A stretch of 64,000 nt of DNA from Bacteroidales bacterium UBA5382 (GCA_002409745.1 DHOU01000020.1:6983-70982); one strand, 5' to 3'; positions 34,972-43,776 are shown, counted from the first letter of the stretch. The notes: generated from the letters alone by a model not told the origin. A program made the numbers and translations.

Positions 34972-35826
34972 ATGGCTGTGTTCCGTAATAAATATGACTA
35001 CTATTTAGGTTACGCCTTGAGTGGAGGAGGAGCAAAAGGCTTTGCTCACTTAGGAGCCTTGAATGTACTGGAACAATACGGGTTGAAGCCCGACATCATT
35101 GCCGGGACCAGTGCCGGTGCGTTGGCCGGCGTGTTGTATGCCGACGGGTTTCATCCTCTTGAAATTTCCGATCTGTTCAAAGGCCGTGAGTTTCGTGAAT
35201 TTATTGAATTCACGCTACCCAAAACCGGATTTTTTAAGAGTACCGGACTTTATAAGTTCCTGAAAAGTAACCTCCGGGCGAAAACCTTTGAGCAGTTGCA
35301 AATTCCTTTTGTGGCTGTAGCTACGGACTGGAATAATGCCCGGAGCGTTGTTTTTTCGCAAGGTGATAATTTGGTGGAATCGGTTGTCGCGTCGTGCTCT
35401 GTGCCCATTGTCTTTCATCCGCAATATATCGATGGCGCAGCTTATGTAGACGGAGGATTATTTAAAAACTTTCCTGTCTCGGTCATTCGCAAACAATGCA
35501 AATTCGTAATCGGAGTCAATGTGTCGCTCATGATTCCCCCCGCTGAAAAGAATAATATACGGAAAATGGCCGAACGGACATTTAATCTGATGTCTAACGC
35601 GAATACCCTAATAGATAAAAAACTATGCGATATCTTGATTGAAACCCCGGGCGTGGAAAAATACACCATGTTCGATTTGAATAATATCGATACGATCTCA
35701 GAATTAGGGTATACCTGTGCAGCCCATACCATGGGCGAAGAAGCGTCGTTGAAAATCGTCAGGCGGTGCCTGCGATATAAGGAATTCAGTGAAAAGATCA
35801 TTCATTATATTAAACGGAATAATTAG
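34972..35826 (+). CDS. Patatin-like phospholipase
   Basis: 284 residues, no signal peptide. The Ser-Asp dyad is complete: oxyanion hole GGGAKG (residues 18-23), nucleophile Ser47 in GTSAG, and Asp160 in VDGG. Such enzymes hydrolyse acyl ester bonds of phospholipids or other lipids. The N-terminus RNKYDYYLGYALSGGG is typical of Bacteroidetes RssA/YlbK-like members. Its stop is only one base before the GH13 start at 35828, so the two genes are translated from one message, a pairing that has no obvious metabolic link. Confidence 0.9.
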   Translation: MAVFRNKYDYYLGYALSGGGAKGFAHLGALNVLEQYGLKPDIIAGTSAGALAGVLYADGFHPLEISDLFKGREFREFIEFTLPKTGFFKSTGLYKFLKSNLRAKTFEQLQIPFVAVATDWNNARSVVFSQGDNLVESVVASCSVPIVFHPQYIDGAAYVDGGLFKNFPVSVIRKQCKFVIGVNVSLMIPPAEKNNIRKMAERTFNLMSNANTLIDKKLCDILIETPGVEKYTMFDLNNIDTISELGYTCAAHTMGEEASLKIVRRCLRYKEFSEKIIHYIKRNN

Positions 35827-35827
35827 C

Positions 35828-37525
35828 ATGCAATCCCATAAAATAGTTATCTACCAAGTGTTGCCGAGATTGTTCGGAAACCGGACGGCAAACAATATTC
35901 AGAACGGAAGCATCGGGGAAAACGGATGCGGAAAGTTTAACGACTTCACCGATACGGCGCTTCAAACTATCAAAGACGCCGGTTATACCCATGTGTGGTA
36001 TATCGGTGTGTTGGCTCATGCTTCCATAACCGATTATACGCGTTACGGCATTCCCGAACAATATCCTGAAATTATCAAAGGAAATGCCGGATCGCCGTAT
36101 AGTATCCGCGATTATTATGATGTGGATCCCGATTTGGCGGTGCACGTGGAGAACCGTATGCAGGAATTCGAGGAGCTGGTAGATCGTACACACAAAGCCG
36201 GGTTGAAAGTTATTATCGATTTTGTACCGAATCATTTGGCCAGAAATTACCGATCGGTTAATAAACCTGCCGGTATCGAAGATTTTGGGGAACACGACGA
36301 TCCGTCCGTCGCTTTTTCCCCTCAAAACAACTTTTATTATCTGCCCGGCGAAGCGTTGCACCTGCAAATAGCGCCGGCAAAACTCACGCATGCCCGGTAT
36401 CACGAGGAGCCGGCAAAAGTAACCGGAAATGATTGCTTCACCAATAATCCGACACAATATGATTGGTACGAAACAGTAAAGCTCAATTATGGAGTCGATT
36501 ATCTGAACGGCCGCCAGACTTATTTTTCGCCGGTACCCGATACTTGGAAAAAGATGAAAGATATCTTGCTGTTTTGGGCTGCGAAACAAATCGACGGTTT
36601 CCGCTGCGATATGGCCGAGATGGTTCCTTTGGAATTCTGGCGGTGGGTGGTTCCGCAAATAAAAGAACAGTATCCCGGACTGCTTTTTATCGCCGAAATA
36701 TATAATCCTTCCGGATACCGGGATTTCTTAGCCGATACGGTCTTCGATTATCTTTATGATAAAGTCGGATTATATGACGTGCTCCGTGATGTGTCGTGCG
36801 GATATCGGCCGGCATCCGATATTACGTTTACGTTGAACAATGTAGGGGATATACAGCATAAAATGTTGAATTTTATGGAAAACCACGATGAACAGCGTCT
36901 CGCCTCCGATTATTTTCTGAAGAGCGGCGACAAAGGAATTGCCGCCATGGTATTAACGTCGTGCCTGAATGTAAATCCGGTCATGATTTATTTCGGACAA
37001 GAGTTAGGAGAAAGAGGTATGGATGAAGAGGGATATAGCGGTAAAAACGGCCGTACCACGATCTTTGACTATTGGTCGGTGGATACGGTGCGGCGATGGA
37101 ACAATGGAGGCAAATGGAATGACGAGTTACTGACCGTGGAAGAAAAACGGTTGCAGCAGTTTTACTCCAAACTCATAAAAAGCTGCCATAACGAAAGGGC
37201 GCTTTCGCAGGGATTGTTTTATGACTTGATGCCGGCTAATTATGATAATCCCGATTTCGACTCGACCAAACAGTTCGCATTCCTTCGCAGCGACAAAAAA
37301 GAGTTAATCGTGGTCGTGGTCAATTTCGATAATCATGCCAAAGAGGTCTCCATTCATATTCCTCCGCATGCTTATGCGTTCTTTGAGTTAAATCATTTAC
37401 AAGGGGGAAAGGCGCGACCGTTATTTAGCGGAGATGGCGCGGAATTATTTTTCTCGCCGCAAGGCTCTCTCAAAGTGACTCTTGGAGCACACTCGGGGGA
37501 AGCGTATAAGATTTCTTCTTTGTAA
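35828..37525 (+). CDS. GH13 alpha-amylase-family enzyme
   Basis: 565 residues from the ATG at 35828; an upstream in-frame start at 35789 lies inside the patatin gene. The four conserved regions are present: I DFVPNH (131-136), II GFRCDMAEM with nucleophile Asp261, III LFIAEIYN with acid/base Glu290, and IV ENHDEQR with Asp354. The C-terminal beta-sandwich runs from about 465. There is no signal peptide, so it acts in the cytoplasm, probably on maltodextrins or glycogen-type glucans after uptake. The substrate specificity within GH13 cannot be read from these motifs. Ends 105 nt before prs. Confidence 0.92.
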   Translation: MQSHKIVIYQVLPRLFGNRTANNIQNGSIGENGCGKFNDFTDTALQTIKDAGYTHVWYIGVLAHASITDYTRYGIPEQYPEIIKGNAGSPYSIRDYYDVDPDLAVHVENRMQEFEELVDRTHKAGLKVIIDFVPNHLARNYRSVNKPAGIEDFGEHDDPSVAFSPQNNFYYLPGEALHLQIAPAKLTHARYHEEPAKVTGNDCFTNNPTQYDWYETVKLNYGVDYLNGRQTYFSPVPDTWKKMKDILLFWAAKQIDGFRCDMAEMVPLEFWRWVVPQIKEQYPGLLFIAEIYNPSGYRDFLADTVFDYLYDKVGLYDVLRDVSCGYRPASDITFTLNNVGDIQHKMLNFMENHDEQRLASDYFLKSGDKGIAAMVLTSCLNVNPVMIYFGQELGERGMDEEGYSGKNGRTTIFDYWSVDTVRRWNNGGKWNDELLTVEEKRLQQFYSKLIKSCHNERALSQGLFYDLMPANYDNPDFDSTKQFAFLRSDKKELIVVVVNFDNHAKEVSIHIPPHAYAFFELNHLQGGKARPLFSGDGAELFFSPQGSLKVTLGAHSGEAYKISSL

Positions 37526-37551
37526 ACATTTTTTATTAGAAGTAGTTTTTG

Positions 37552-37559
37552 TACTTTTG
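37552..37559 (+). promoter_or_regulatory. -7 element of the prs promoter
   Basis: TACTTTTG fits TAnnTTTG, 71 nt before the prs ATG. A TTTG at 37519-37522 is too far (29 nt) for a standard -33 element. Confidence 0.45.
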
Positions 37560-37630
37560 TGGCGAAAAATTCAATCAATAGAGAGTAGTCTTGTTCAAAC
37601 AATATTAATTAAACTATAGTATAAAACAGC

Positions 37631-38566
37631 ATGCAGGAAAGGCCGTTTAAAATTTTCTCCGGCACCAAGTCTCGTTATTTTGCCGAAAAAGTGTGTAACA
37701 GCATTGGATGTCCGTTGGGAAATATGATCATCGAACATTTTGCCGATGGTGAGTTTGCCGTATCTTATGAGGAATCTATACGTGGTAAGCAGGTATTTCT
37801 CATTCAATCTACGTTTCCCAATTCCGATAACCTGATGGAATTATTGTTGATGATCGACGCCGCAAAGCGTGCATCCGCCAAATCCATTGTCGCCGTGATT
37901 CCTTATTTCGGATGGGCGAGGCAAGACCGGAAAGATAAGCCCCGTGTGAGTATCGCCGCCAAACTCATTGCAGATTTACTGCATGTGGCGGGAATCAACC
38001 GGTTGATCACAATGGATCTTCATGCCGATCAGATTCAAGGATTTTTTAATGTCCCGGTAGATCATTTATATGCTTCGGGGGTTTTTATCGATTATTTGAA
38101 AGGATTGGACTTGAGTAATATGGTGATCGCGACACCGGATGTGGGAGGAACGAAACGCGCCAGCGCCTATTCCAAGTTTTTAGGATGTCCGATGGTGATC
38201 TGTTACAAATTGCGGAAGAAAGCCAATGAAGTTTCCGATATGCAGATTATCGGCGATGTAAAGGGGATGGATGTGCTGATTATCGATGATATTGTCGATA
38301 CGGCGGGAACCATTACCAAGGCCGCTAATTTAATTATGGATAAAGGGGCTAACTCCGTAAGAGCTATCGCCAGCCATGCCGTGATGTCCGATCCGGCGTC
38401 GGAACGGGTGAATCAATCCGCACTAAAAGAAATTATCTTTACCGATAGCATACCTTATTCTAAAAAGTCGGAAAAAGTAAAAATACTTTCGGTTGCCGAT
38501 ATGTTCGCCAACTCCATTATCCGGGTTTATAATAATGAGTCTATTAGTTCTTTATATGTGGTATAA
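37631..38566 (+). CDS. prs: Ribose-phosphate pyrophosphokinase
   Basis: 311 residues. It makes 5-phosphoribosyl-1-pyrophosphate (PRPP) from ribose-5-phosphate and ATP for nucleotide, histidine and tryptophan synthesis. The motifs are IEHFADGEF, PYFGWARQDRKDKPR (ATP-binding flexible region), the signature DLHADQIQGFFNVPVDHL, and the PRPP loop VLIIDDIVDTAGT. Class I enzyme by length and motifs. Own promoter candidate at 37552; a decayed gene follows. Confidence 0.96.
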   Translation: MQERPFKIFSGTKSRYFAEKVCNSIGCPLGNMIIEHFADGEFAVSYEESIRGKQVFLIQSTFPNSDNLMELLLMIDAAKRASAKSIVAVIPYFGWARQDRKDKPRVSIAAKLIADLLHVAGINRLITMDLHADQIQGFFNVPVDHLYASGVFIDYLKGLDLSNMVIATPDVGGTKRASAYSKFLGCPMVICYKLRKKANEVSDMQIIGDVKGMDVLIIDDIVDTAGTITKAANLIMDKGANSVRAIASHAVMSDPASERVNQSALKEIIFTDSIPYSKKSEKVKILSVADMFANSIIRVYNNESISSLYVV

Positions 38567-38582
38567 TTAAAAAACTTTTGGT

Positions 38583-38843
38583 ATGTGGAGAAACGATATC
38601 ATCAAAAAGTTGTTTCTGTGGCTTTTCCTTTTTTCGGTAGGATTCTCTGCGCATGCATAGAAGTTGAATTTCAAGGCGGACGGGACTTTTAAAATTGTTC
38701 AGTTTGCCGGCGATGTGGTTACGGGTGAGCCGGTAATGCCCGGATTGTCGAGCTGAAAGAAGGTCCGCGGGAGTTTGTTACTTGGATCCGCTTATTGGAC
38801 GGAAGGGTAAAAACCGGGCTGTGTTTCCCAAGGATTTTGAATA
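38583..38843 (+). pseudogene. Decayed metallophosphoesterase-like gene
   Basis: From ATG 38583 a signal-peptide-like start (WRNDIIKKLFLWLFLFSVGF) runs into an in-frame TAG. The same frame continues with KLNFKADGTFKIVQFAGDVV, which resembles the start of Bacteroidetes calcineurin-type phosphohydrolases (usually KFKIVQFTD-x-H). Shortly after, in another frame, comes VELKEGPREFVTWIRLLDG, typical of the C-terminal end of the same family, and then FPKDFE with TAA in a third arrangement. The whole catalytic core is missing. A large internal deletion plus frameshifts and a stop therefore inactivated the gene. Confidence 0.65.
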
Positions 38844-38884
38844 AAATAGAAGATACGAAATTTGAGACAGCTTCTTAAATTCTA

Positions 38885-39289
38885 TTATTCTTCCGTGAGG
38901 ACTTTCACAAATCCTGCCGGAAGCCATATATTCTTGATGGAAAGCGCGCGTTTAAACAACGGGGCGATTTCCGATTCGTGAAAACCGGCTATCCCGCATC
39001 CGACACGCGTTACTAAGAACGTGAGGTCGGAATGTTCGGCGGCAAAATCGATAAACTCTTCTACATACGGTTGAATGACCTCTACGCCTCCATGCATCGT
39101 GGGGATGCCGTAGGATTGGCCCTGCAAACCGCAACCTTGCCCCCATATTGCTCCGAATCTCTCATAGGCCATTTTAGCTGCCCCGCCGCCATGATAGCCT
39201 TCGAGGTTGCTTCCAAAAACAAATATTTCGTTATCGTTCAAATCCGAAATATAGTCGGGCGTAATTCTGTTATTATCTGATATATTCAT
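38885..39289 (-). CDS. A1S_2505-family macro-domain-like protein
   Basis: 134 residues, cytoplasmic. The core EIFVFGSNLEGYHGGGAAKMAYERFGAIWGQG (residues about 21-52), then GLQGQSYGIPT and TRVGCGIAGF, matches the A1S_2505 family described from phages, which looks like a compact macro-type fold with a GSN...HGGGAA nucleotide-binding loop. Binding of ADP-ribose-like ligands is possible but not shown for this family to my knowledge. It is last on the strand of the apbE-ogt-porin genes, separated from the porin by a tandem-word spacer. Phage origin is possible; no other phage gene is nearby. Confidence 0.75.
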   Translation of the reverse strand: MNISDNNRITPDYISDLNDNEIFVFGSNLEGYHGGGAAKMAYERFGAIWGQGCGLQGQSYGIPTMHGGVEVIQPYVEEFIDFAAEHSDLTFLVTRVGCGIAGFHESEIAPLFKRALSIKNIWLPAGFVKVLTEE

Positions 39290-39405
39290 GTCTAATGTCT
39301 AATGTCTTCAGTCTCCGGTCTTCAGTCTTCGGTCTTCGGTCTACAGTCTTCGGTCTCCAGTCTCTAACCTCCAACGTCCAACGTCCAACCTCCCGTCCCT
39401 GCATT
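39290..39405 (+). repeat. Tandem-word spacer (TCTTCAGTCTTCGG-type)
   Basis: The entire spacer between the porin and the A1S_2505-like gene is made of short words: TGTCTAA twice, CTTCAGTCTCCGGT/CTTCGGTCT about eight times, and CCAACGTCCAACGTCCAAC. It is the longest example of this spacer class in the window. Confidence 0.7.
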
Positions 39406-39408
39406 CTC

Positions 39409-40425
39409 TTAGAACGTAAAAACCAGTTCGACGGTAAATTTATCGGAATCCATTTCGGGATATTTATTGAGTATATCGAGTTCATTTTCGATGAAGTACC
39501 ATTCATAGTCGAGACGAAGGATCGAGGAAATGTTTTTTTGTTCAAAGGCGAAGCCCAAGCCCACGGTCAGGCGATTGACATCGAATCCTTTATTGTCCGG
39601 ATTCTTGTCAATGGCATCCCATCGGGCAGCCGGAACCAGCCGGTCGAAAAAGCGGCTTTTCGTTAAAGGAATAAAATAGGCCCCTTGAAAATAATAAGAA
39701 AGCATATCGCTTTCAGCTTCTACGCGACTGTCTCTTTTCATGATCTCGGTTTCCAATTTCCAATTACGCGCCTCATAGCGAAGATCGGCGCCATAAAAAA
39801 GATAGTGAATATCTTCATTTTGATAATCGTAATATTTTATCGTGCTGCGAAATCCCTTCATGCTGCCTACGGCCAGCCGGGCGCCATACGATAAGCGATC
39901 GCGCCATACCGGATCATTAATGGTGTTGCCGTTATAGATTCCCAATTCAAATGAAGAGGGGACCGAACCGATTTTAAATTCATAATCCGCTCTAAAACCT
40001 AAATCGCGTGTACTTAAAAAATATTTTCCAATGAATGCTCTGTTCGCAAACATCATTTCGGAAGGGCTGACGATGTATTGGTTGAAAATGGGCACGCTGG
40101 TTTGGCCGAGCGTTAAGGAAAGCCCGTCGACCGGCTTTAAGGATCCGCTCAAATCCAATACTTCGAAGCGGCCTTCATTGCTTAATTCGACTTGCGCTTT
40201 GTAGCCCGAAAACGAGTTGATGTTTCCTGAAGCCCCTATACGTGAATTACGCACGGAAAAGCGCGACATGCCTGTTTCGCTGGCATATTCGAACTTATTT
40301 TTCAGTGTTCCGGAGATCTTCATGCTCGGATAAGAAACCGAATCTGCCTCCTGTGCGCAAATAGAAGGAATAAAAAAACTGACAAAAAATAAAACAAACA
40401 GAGAACGGTCATGCATTAATTTCAT
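39409..40425 (-). CDS. Phosphate-selective-porin-like outer-membrane protein
   Basis: 338 residues. Signal peptide of about 24 residues (IPSICAQ), then alternating beta strands throughout (GTLKNKFEYASETG, RFSVRNSRIGASGNIN, GYKAQVELSNEGRFEV) and a terminal VELVFTF ending in phenylalanine, as expected for an outer-membrane barrel. The pattern is that of the porin O/P (OprP-like) family in Bacteroidetes. The substrate cannot be told. It follows ogt by 12 nt and apbE-ogt are spaced by 3 nt, giving a three-gene operon of unrelated-looking functions. Confidence 0.82.
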   Translation of the reverse strand: MKLMHDRSLFVLFFVSFFIPSICAQEADSVSYPSMKISGTLKNKFEYASETGMSRFSVRNSRIGASGNINSFSGYKAQVELSNEGRFEVLDLSGSLKPVDGLSLTLGQTSVPIFNQYIVSPSEMMFANRAFIGKYFLSTRDLGFRADYEFKIGSVPSSFELGIYNGNTINDPVWRDRLSYGARLAVGSMKGFRSTIKYYDYQNEDIHYLFYGADLRYEARNWKLETEIMKRDSRVEAESDMLSYYFQGAYFIPLTKSRFFDRLVPAARWDAIDKNPDNKGFDVNRLTVGLGFAFEQKNISSILRLDYEWYFIENELDILNKYPEMDSDKFTVELVFTF

Positions 40426-40437
40426 ATTCTTTATGAG

Positions 40438-41025
40438 TTAGTGGTGATCGGTTTTTTGCTCGAGATCGAGAAAAGCTCGTTTTCGTTCTATGCCCCAATG
40501 GTAACCTCCCAACTTGCCGTCGCTGCGGATAACCCGGTGGCACGGGATGAGGTACGATACCGGATTCATTCCTATGGCCGTGCCTACCGCACGAATGGCT
40601 CCCGGATGACCTGCCGATTGCGCGAGAGAACGATAGGTGGTTGTTTTGCCTTTAGGAACGGATAACAAGGCTTTCCACACGTCTGTTTGGAACTCGGTAC
40701 CCCGGATGTGTAAAGGAAGCGACGTGTCCGACGGCTTTCCTTCGAGGAGCGTCAATGCCCGTCGGTGCAATGTGTTCGATCGTTTGTCGAACAAAGCTCC
40801 CGGATACCTCCGGTGTAATTCTTCGATGATTTTTTCGCTGGAACCGAAAGCCAGGAAGCAGATACCTTTGGGGGTCGAAGCGATAAGGGTTTCTCCGCCA
40901 ATGGTCTCGTAAAGTTCATACTCTATACGCAATCCCCGTATTTCGTCAGCCTGCAAAGGTTCAATAGATACGTTGCTTGCAACGCGTTTGGACTCAGTAG
41001 TTGTTTTTTTATTGTTTCGGTTCAT
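40438..41025 (-). CDS. ogt: Methylated-DNA--protein-cysteine methyltransferase
   Basis: 195 residues. It repairs O6-alkylguanine by transferring the alkyl group to the cysteine of IPCHRVI near the C-terminus. The preceding KGKTTTYRSLAQ and HPGAIRAVGTAIGMNP form the helix-turn-helix with the arginine finger, and GGYHWGIERKRAFLDLE closes the fold. The N-terminal domain has the Ada/Ogt-like LGYELYET-type start (here GLRIEYELYET). Single-turnover suicide protein. It lies between apbE and the porin gene in one operon. Confidence 0.93.
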   Translation of the reverse strand: MNRNNKKTTTESKRVASNVSIEPLQADEIRGLRIEYELYETIGGETLIASTPKGICFLAFGSSEKIIEELHRRYPGALFDKRSNTLHRRALTLLEGKPSDTSLPLHIRGTEFQTDVWKALLSVPKGKTTTYRSLAQSAGHPGAIRAVGTAIGMNPVSYLIPCHRVIRSDGKLGGYHWGIERKRAFLDLEQKTDHH

Positions 41026-41028
41026 AAC

Positions 41029-42075
41029 TTATTGTATTAAAATATCCAGTTTATCGGCGAAAAACTCTTCAAAACCATCCGAGTAAGCCACGCCTGTAGT
41101 ACCATCGGCCTTTGCATAAATAAAAAAGTAATGCAAGCCCGGTAACGTTCTGGCCAGTTTCACCGATTCGTTCAGTCCGGCCACCATAAATACCGTAGCA
41201 TAGGCATCGGCCGTCATGCAGTCGTCGGCCAGTACCGTAGCGCTGAGCATTTCGTTTTCGGAAGGGTATCCGGTGTACGGGTCGATGGTATGGGCATATT
41301 TTTTGCCGTCTTTGATGTAATAATTGCGATAGTTTCCGGAGGTAGCCATCGATTTGTCACATAACAAAAGCACGGTTTGTAATTCCTGGGAAGCGGGCGT
41401 TTGATCGTCGGTCGGTTTATCAATTCCGATGCGCCAGCATTCGCCTTTTTCATTGATACCTTTGGCTACGATTTCTCCGCCGATTTCTACCAAATAGTTC
41501 TCGATGCCATGACGTTGAAGCAGACGGGCAATCACATCGCATGAATAGCCTTTGGCAATCGCCGACATATTGAGTTGGACCCTCGGATCGGTTTTTACGA
41601 TGTTGCCCTTTGCATCGATGGATATTTTGCGGTATCCGACAAACTCTTTTAAGCTGTCGATCGTTTCCGGAGTGACGTTGTCCGGATTGTCGAATCCGAA
41701 ACCCCAAGCATTGATCAGCGGAGAGACGGTGATATCGAATTTGCCGTCGCTTACGCCGGAAACTTCCTCGGCCTTATTAAATACCGTAATGAAAAAGGAA
41801 TCCAACTGTACGGGTTCGTTGCGGTTCACTTTCGAAATGATGGAGTTTTCCATAAACGGATTCAACGAAACCTCAAACCGATGCAGCTCATCCACAATCT
41901 CTTCTCCTAACGACCGGTCGTAAGTATATTTTATATGATATGCCGTATGAAATATTTCCCCTTGTTCGTGAAAATAACGGTAATCTTTTTTATTCTCTCC
42001 CTTTTGTTTGCAAGAAGTTAGCCCGGGTAACAGGAAGAGTAGAAAAAAAATAAAAAGAACGGATTGTCTTTGCAT
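41029..42075 (-). CDS. apbE: FAD:protein FMN transferase (ApbE), lipoprotein
   Basis: 348 residues. SPII signal with lipobox GLTSC (Cys22). The enzyme attaches FMN from FAD to threonine residues of periplasm-facing flavoproteins such as Rnf/Nqr subunits. Family motifs are NMSAIAKGYSCDVIARLL, IGGEIVAKG, MATSGNYRNYY, THTIDPYTGYPSE-like (KYAHTIDPYTGYP), and DDCMTADAYATVFMV with the magnesium-binding threonine/aspartate region. No target gene of the Rnf/Nqr type is in the window. First gene of an operon with ogt and a porin. Confidence 0.94.
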   Translation of the reverse strand: MQRQSVLFIFFLLFLLPGLTSCKQKGENKKDYRYFHEQGEIFHTAYHIKYTYDRSLGEEIVDELHRFEVSLNPFMENSIISKVNRNEPVQLDSFFITVFNKAEEVSGVSDGKFDITVSPLINAWGFGFDNPDNVTPETIDSLKEFVGYRKISIDAKGNIVKTDPRVQLNMSAIAKGYSCDVIARLLQRHGIENYLVEIGGEIVAKGINEKGECWRIGIDKPTDDQTPASQELQTVLLLCDKSMATSGNYRNYYIKDGKKYAHTIDPYTGYPSENEMLSATVLADDCMTADAYATVFMVAGLNESVKLARTLPGLHYFFIYAKADGTTGVAYSDGFEEFFADKLDILIQ

Positions 42076-42189
42076 TGCTGTTTCTTATTAAATTTCTTTT
42101 TTTGATTCATTTTGATATCGATGCGTATAACGGAACATATAATCGAAATTAGCGATTTCAACCGCTTTTAATTTACGCAGATTTTTTAT

Positions 42190-42255
42190 GCCGGATATCG
42201 CGGTAAACTCTTTCTCTTTGTCCCTCTGTGCTACTTCCGTATTCCTCTCTGTGCA
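42190..42255. repeat. Short word-repeat spacer upstream of apbE
   Basis: CCTCTGTGC occurs twice, followed by TACTTCC or AACTTTC (42220-42262 region), next to a CTCTTTGTCC word. It lies at the 3' end of the GT2 gene. No other feature is seen between 42076 and 42263. Confidence 0.35.
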
Positions 42256-42263
42256 ACTTTCAA

Positions 42264-43214
42264 TTAAAACTCGTCTTCTATTTTATAATGATTTCTCTCG
42301 GGGGCGTTGCGCGAAATAAGTTCACCCAAAAACCCCGCGAGAAATAATAACGTACCGAGAATCATCATCGTCAGCGAAATATAAAAATAGGGCGATTCGG
42401 TGACTAAGCGGTAAGGATTGCCCTGCTGCATGTCGTAGAGCTTCATGGCGCCTACCGCCACAATGGCGAAGAACCCCAGTATAAACATGACGCTTCCCCA
42501 CAAACCGAAAAAGTGCATCGGCTTTTTCCCGAATTTATTCAGGAACCAAAGGGTCATGAGGTCGAGATAACCGTTTACAAAGCGGCTTGCCCCGAATTTG
42601 CTCTTCCCGTATTTGCGTGCCTGATGATGTACTTCCTTTTCGCCGATTTTTGTATAGCCCGCTTCCTTGGCGATAATGGGGATGTAGCGGTGCATGTCGT
42701 TATAGACTTCTATATCTTTCACCAGCGCCCGGCGATAGGCTTTGAGGCCACAGTTGAAGTCGTGCAGCCGGATGCCGGAGACTTTACGCGCCGTAGCGTT
42801 GAAGAGTTTCGAGGGGATGTTTTTTGTCAATATCGAATCATAGCGTTTCTTTTTCCATCCCGATACCAAGTCGTAATCTTCGTCGGTTATCATGCGATAC
42901 AGTGCGGGGATTTCGTCGGGACTATCCTGCAAATCGGCATCCATGGTGATGATCACATCGCCCTGCGCCTTTTGGAATGCGCAATACAACGCCGGCGATT
43001 TGCCGTAATTGCGTCGAAACTTTATCGCTTTTACCTCCGGAGATGATTTCCTTATTGTGGTGATGATCGGCCACGAACGGTCGGTACTGCCGTCATCTAC
43101 AAAAATGATTTCATACGAGAAGGCATTTTCATCCATTACCCGTTTGATCCAGGCATGTAGTTCGGGCAGCGATTCTTCTTCGTTATAAAGTGGTATGACT
43201 ACTGATATATCCAT
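42264..43214 (-). CDS. Family 2 glycosyltransferase, DPM1/GtrB-like
   Basis: 316 residues. GT-A catalytic domain: VVIPLYNEEESLPEL at the N-terminus, DDGSTDRS, the metal-binding DADLQDSPDEIP, and LVSGWKKKRYDS. The C-terminus has two membrane helices (about 228-255 and 265-292), the layout of polyprenyl-phosphate glycosyltransferases such as GtrB/ArnC, which transfer a sugar to undecaprenyl phosphate on the cytoplasmic face. Encoded after a DUF4199 gene with a 24-nt gap, so they form a two-gene operon seen in many Bacteroidetes. Confidence 0.92.
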   Translation of the reverse strand: MDISVVIPLYNEEESLPELHAWIKRVMDENAFSYEIIFVDDGSTDRSWPIITTIRKSSPEVKAIKFRRNYGKSPALYCAFQKAQGDVIITMDADLQDSPDEIPALYRMITDEDYDLVSGWKKKRYDSILTKNIPSKLFNATARKVSGIRLHDFNCGLKAYRRALVKDIEVYNDMHRYIPIIAKEAGYTKIGEKEVHHQARKYGKSKFGASRFVNGYLDLMTLWFLNKFGKKPMHFFGLWGSVMFILGFFAIVAVGAMKLYDMQQGNPYRLVTESPYFYISLTMMILGTLLFLAGFLGELISRNAPERNHYKIEDEF

Positions 43215-43238
43215 TTCTGTCGATAAAAAAGATTTGTT

Positions 43239-43757
43239 CTATTTCGATTTATAGTTCATGGCCAACGGGACAATAATCACCGAGAGCAACATCCCCATGA
43301 AAACGTTTCCCAAAATGACCGTATTGATAATATAACTGGAGGGCGTAGGGTAGGGCTGTTCGGAGATGTTCGCGATCAACGCTTCGTCTATCTTCATCGA
43401 CTGCGCCATCTGTACCATGTTGTCATATAACGTTGTAATAAACATCGGGTCGATCCAGTTGACGTGTATGAATACGATGACCGATTTGAGGAGGGAGGCA
43501 AAAAAGAAGAGCAAGATGGAAAACTGCATGCCGTGCCAATAATTCATCCGGCTGTCGGGAATGATGAGTCTTTTATACCTCACTAAATAATAAAAAAGAA
43601 GAATGGGCGTTCCGATGCTTAAAATCGAATCGATAACGGCTAATATCGCATGATTCGTTCCGGCCATGGTGAAAAAGTACTGTACGACCCAGAACAGGCC
43701 TAAGTAAAGACCTGCGTACATTGCGTAACTCAATAATCGACTTTTATCCTCTTGCAT
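43239..43757 (-). CDS. DUF4199 membrane protein
   Basis: 172 residues from the ATG at 43757. The in-frame start at 43910 would add 51 residues translated from tandem-repeat spacer and past the candidate promoter at 43777-43784, so it is rejected. Four membrane spans are visible (YAMYAGLYLGLFWVVQYFF, ILSIGTPILLFYYLV, GMQFSILLFFFASLLKSVI, TVILGNVFMGMLLSVIIVP), which is the DUF4199 pattern. Function unknown. Members are regularly encoded beside a DPM1-like glycosyltransferase, as here, so a role in lipid-linked sugar handling is possible. Confidence 0.85.
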   Translation of the reverse strand: MQEDKSRLLSYAMYAGLYLGLFWVVQYFFTMAGTNHAILAVIDSILSIGTPILLFYYLVRYKRLIIPDSRMNYWHGMQFSILLFFFASLLKSVIVFIHVNWIDPMFITTLYDNMVQMAQSMKIDEALIANISEQPYPTPSSYIINTVILGNVFMGMLLSVIIVPLAMNYKSK

Positions 43758-43776
43758 GAAACTGTTTTTTCTTCTG

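Noticed and set aside
39290..39405. Possible CRISPR array
   Set aside because: Units are 7-9 nt and contiguous, with no spacers and no cas genes. The 21/42-nt arrays also lack the constant-repeat/unique-spacer pattern.
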